A stretch of 5,636 bases of DNA from Microbacteriaceae bacterium. GTDB lineage: Bacteria > Actinomycetota > Actinomycetes > Actinomycetales > Microbacteriaceae. Made by a program: the position numbers and the translations under genes. The DNA is taken from contig JAJAZI010000083.1 in the NCBI GenBank assembly GCA_026785785.1, positions 1-5,636 of the forward strand, given 5' to 3'. How positions within the stretch are numbered: position 1 is the first letter of the stretch; each line of letters begins with the position of its first letter. The notes below the pieces were generated by a model. That model had not been told where the DNA came from. It saw only the letters and a program-made list of their open reading frames with translations, and ran no database searches. Positions 5,317-5,636 of the stretch are shown piece after piece.

Positions 5317-5636
5317 TCAGCTCGCTGTCGAGATCCATCTCGACACGACCTCCGACCGGGACAGGACGAATACGAGCGCGGCAAGCCCGATCAGCAGTGC
5401 AACCAGCGTCACCGCCGCGATGGACCGGCCCTCGCTGATGGCGGCGGCTGGGTCGTTCATCAGGGCCCGAGTGGCCCGGTGGTAGCGAATTGAGGTGAGC
5501 GCATAGGCGGCGCCAACGAGCGCGAGACCCGGCATCCCGATCAGCAGCGCCGTCAGCGGGTCAGCGATGGCGCCGAACCGGATGGAGACGGCGACTCCCA
5601 GCCCGAGCACGAGGCAGGTGCGACGCCACGCGAGGA
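5317..5636 (-). CDS. DUF202 family membrane protein, 3' part (N-terminus beyond window)
   Basis: Partial gene: the frame is open to the right edge and the visible 105 residues begin LAWRRT, the hallmark motif of DUF202 (YidH-type) small membrane proteins, so the true start lies outside. Three hydrophobic segments are visible: about residues 6-23, 27-47 and 71-92, joined by a basic loop SIRYHRATRAL (48-58) and a short DPAAAISEGR turn (61-70). The third helix ends in SRSEVVSRW, and the C-terminus is short. DUF202 proteins sit in the cytoplasmic membrane; no function is firmly known. A GTG at 5610 could be read as a start giving 97 aa, but it falls after the conserved motif and is rejected. The stop TGA abuts the DUF1697 stop on the other strand. 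Confidence 0.85.
   Translation of the reverse strand, partial: LAWRRTCLVLGLGVAVSIRFGAIADPLTALLIGMPGLALVGAAYALTSIRYHRATRALMNDPAAAISEGRSIAAVTLVALLIGLAALVFVLSRSEVVSRWISTAS
5326..5345. terminator. Possible bidirectional terminator hairpin at the convergent junction
   Basis: Perfect 8-bp inverted repeat TGTCGAGA / TCTCGACA around a TCCA loop, beginning 10 nt after the DUF1697 stop and lying within the last codons of the opposing DUF202 gene. It has no T-tract on either side. Its placement at a zero-gap convergent junction favours a role in ending transcription of DUF1697, but it may just be coding sequence. Confidence 0.42.

Noticed and set aside
5317..5610. Complete 97-aa membrane protein starting at GTG 5610
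   Set aside because: The frame continues to the edge and includes the DUF202 LAWRRT motif upstream of that GTG, so the gene is partial.

Overview
The window is about 5.6 kb of very GC-rich DNA with dense, high-GC3 genes, strong AAGGAG/GGAGG-type ribosome sites and one probable leaderless start. It looks chromosomal and actinobacterial. The gene families and a marked excess of the hexamer GGATGC/GCATCC suggest Microbacteriaceae, but that family-level call is an inference. I see no tRNA, rRNA, insertion sequence, integrase, phage gene or CRISPR array.

Layout, left to right: (1) a bifunctional nuclease (BFN, DUF151) gene, complete from an SD-preceded ATG at 32; (2) after 44 nt, a group II-like PLP-dependent decarboxylase (577-2013) on the same strand, probably with its own leaderless promoter; (3) a convergent VOC/glyoxalase-fold gene (2075-2491, minus); (4) upstream of it on the minus strand, a probable zinc-ribbon plus Vsr/DUF559-like endonuclease gene (2581-3516), best started at a GTG behind a perfect GGAGG; (5) a 124-bp divergent promoter region; (6) an NYN-domain ribonuclease-like gene with a C-terminal OST-HTH/LOTUS domain (3641-4792, plus); (7) a DUF1697 gene overlapping it by one base (TGATG), so the two are probably translationally coupled; (8) convergent to that, with stop codons directly abutting in a TGATCA, the 3' part of a DUF202 membrane-protein gene that runs off the right edge.

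No metabolic pathway links all the genes. The most interesting unit is the centre: a predicted DNA endonuclease with a zinc ribbon and a predicted NYN/OST-HTH RNase, transcribed back to back from one short shared regulatory region, the RNase coupled to the uncharacterised DUF1697 protein. Either could be housekeeping; a defence or nucleic-acid quality-control role is only a hypothesis. Several short tandem repeats (13, 15, 18 and 21 bp) lie in this central part, in linkers and just after a stop codon, and are likely sites of strain variation.
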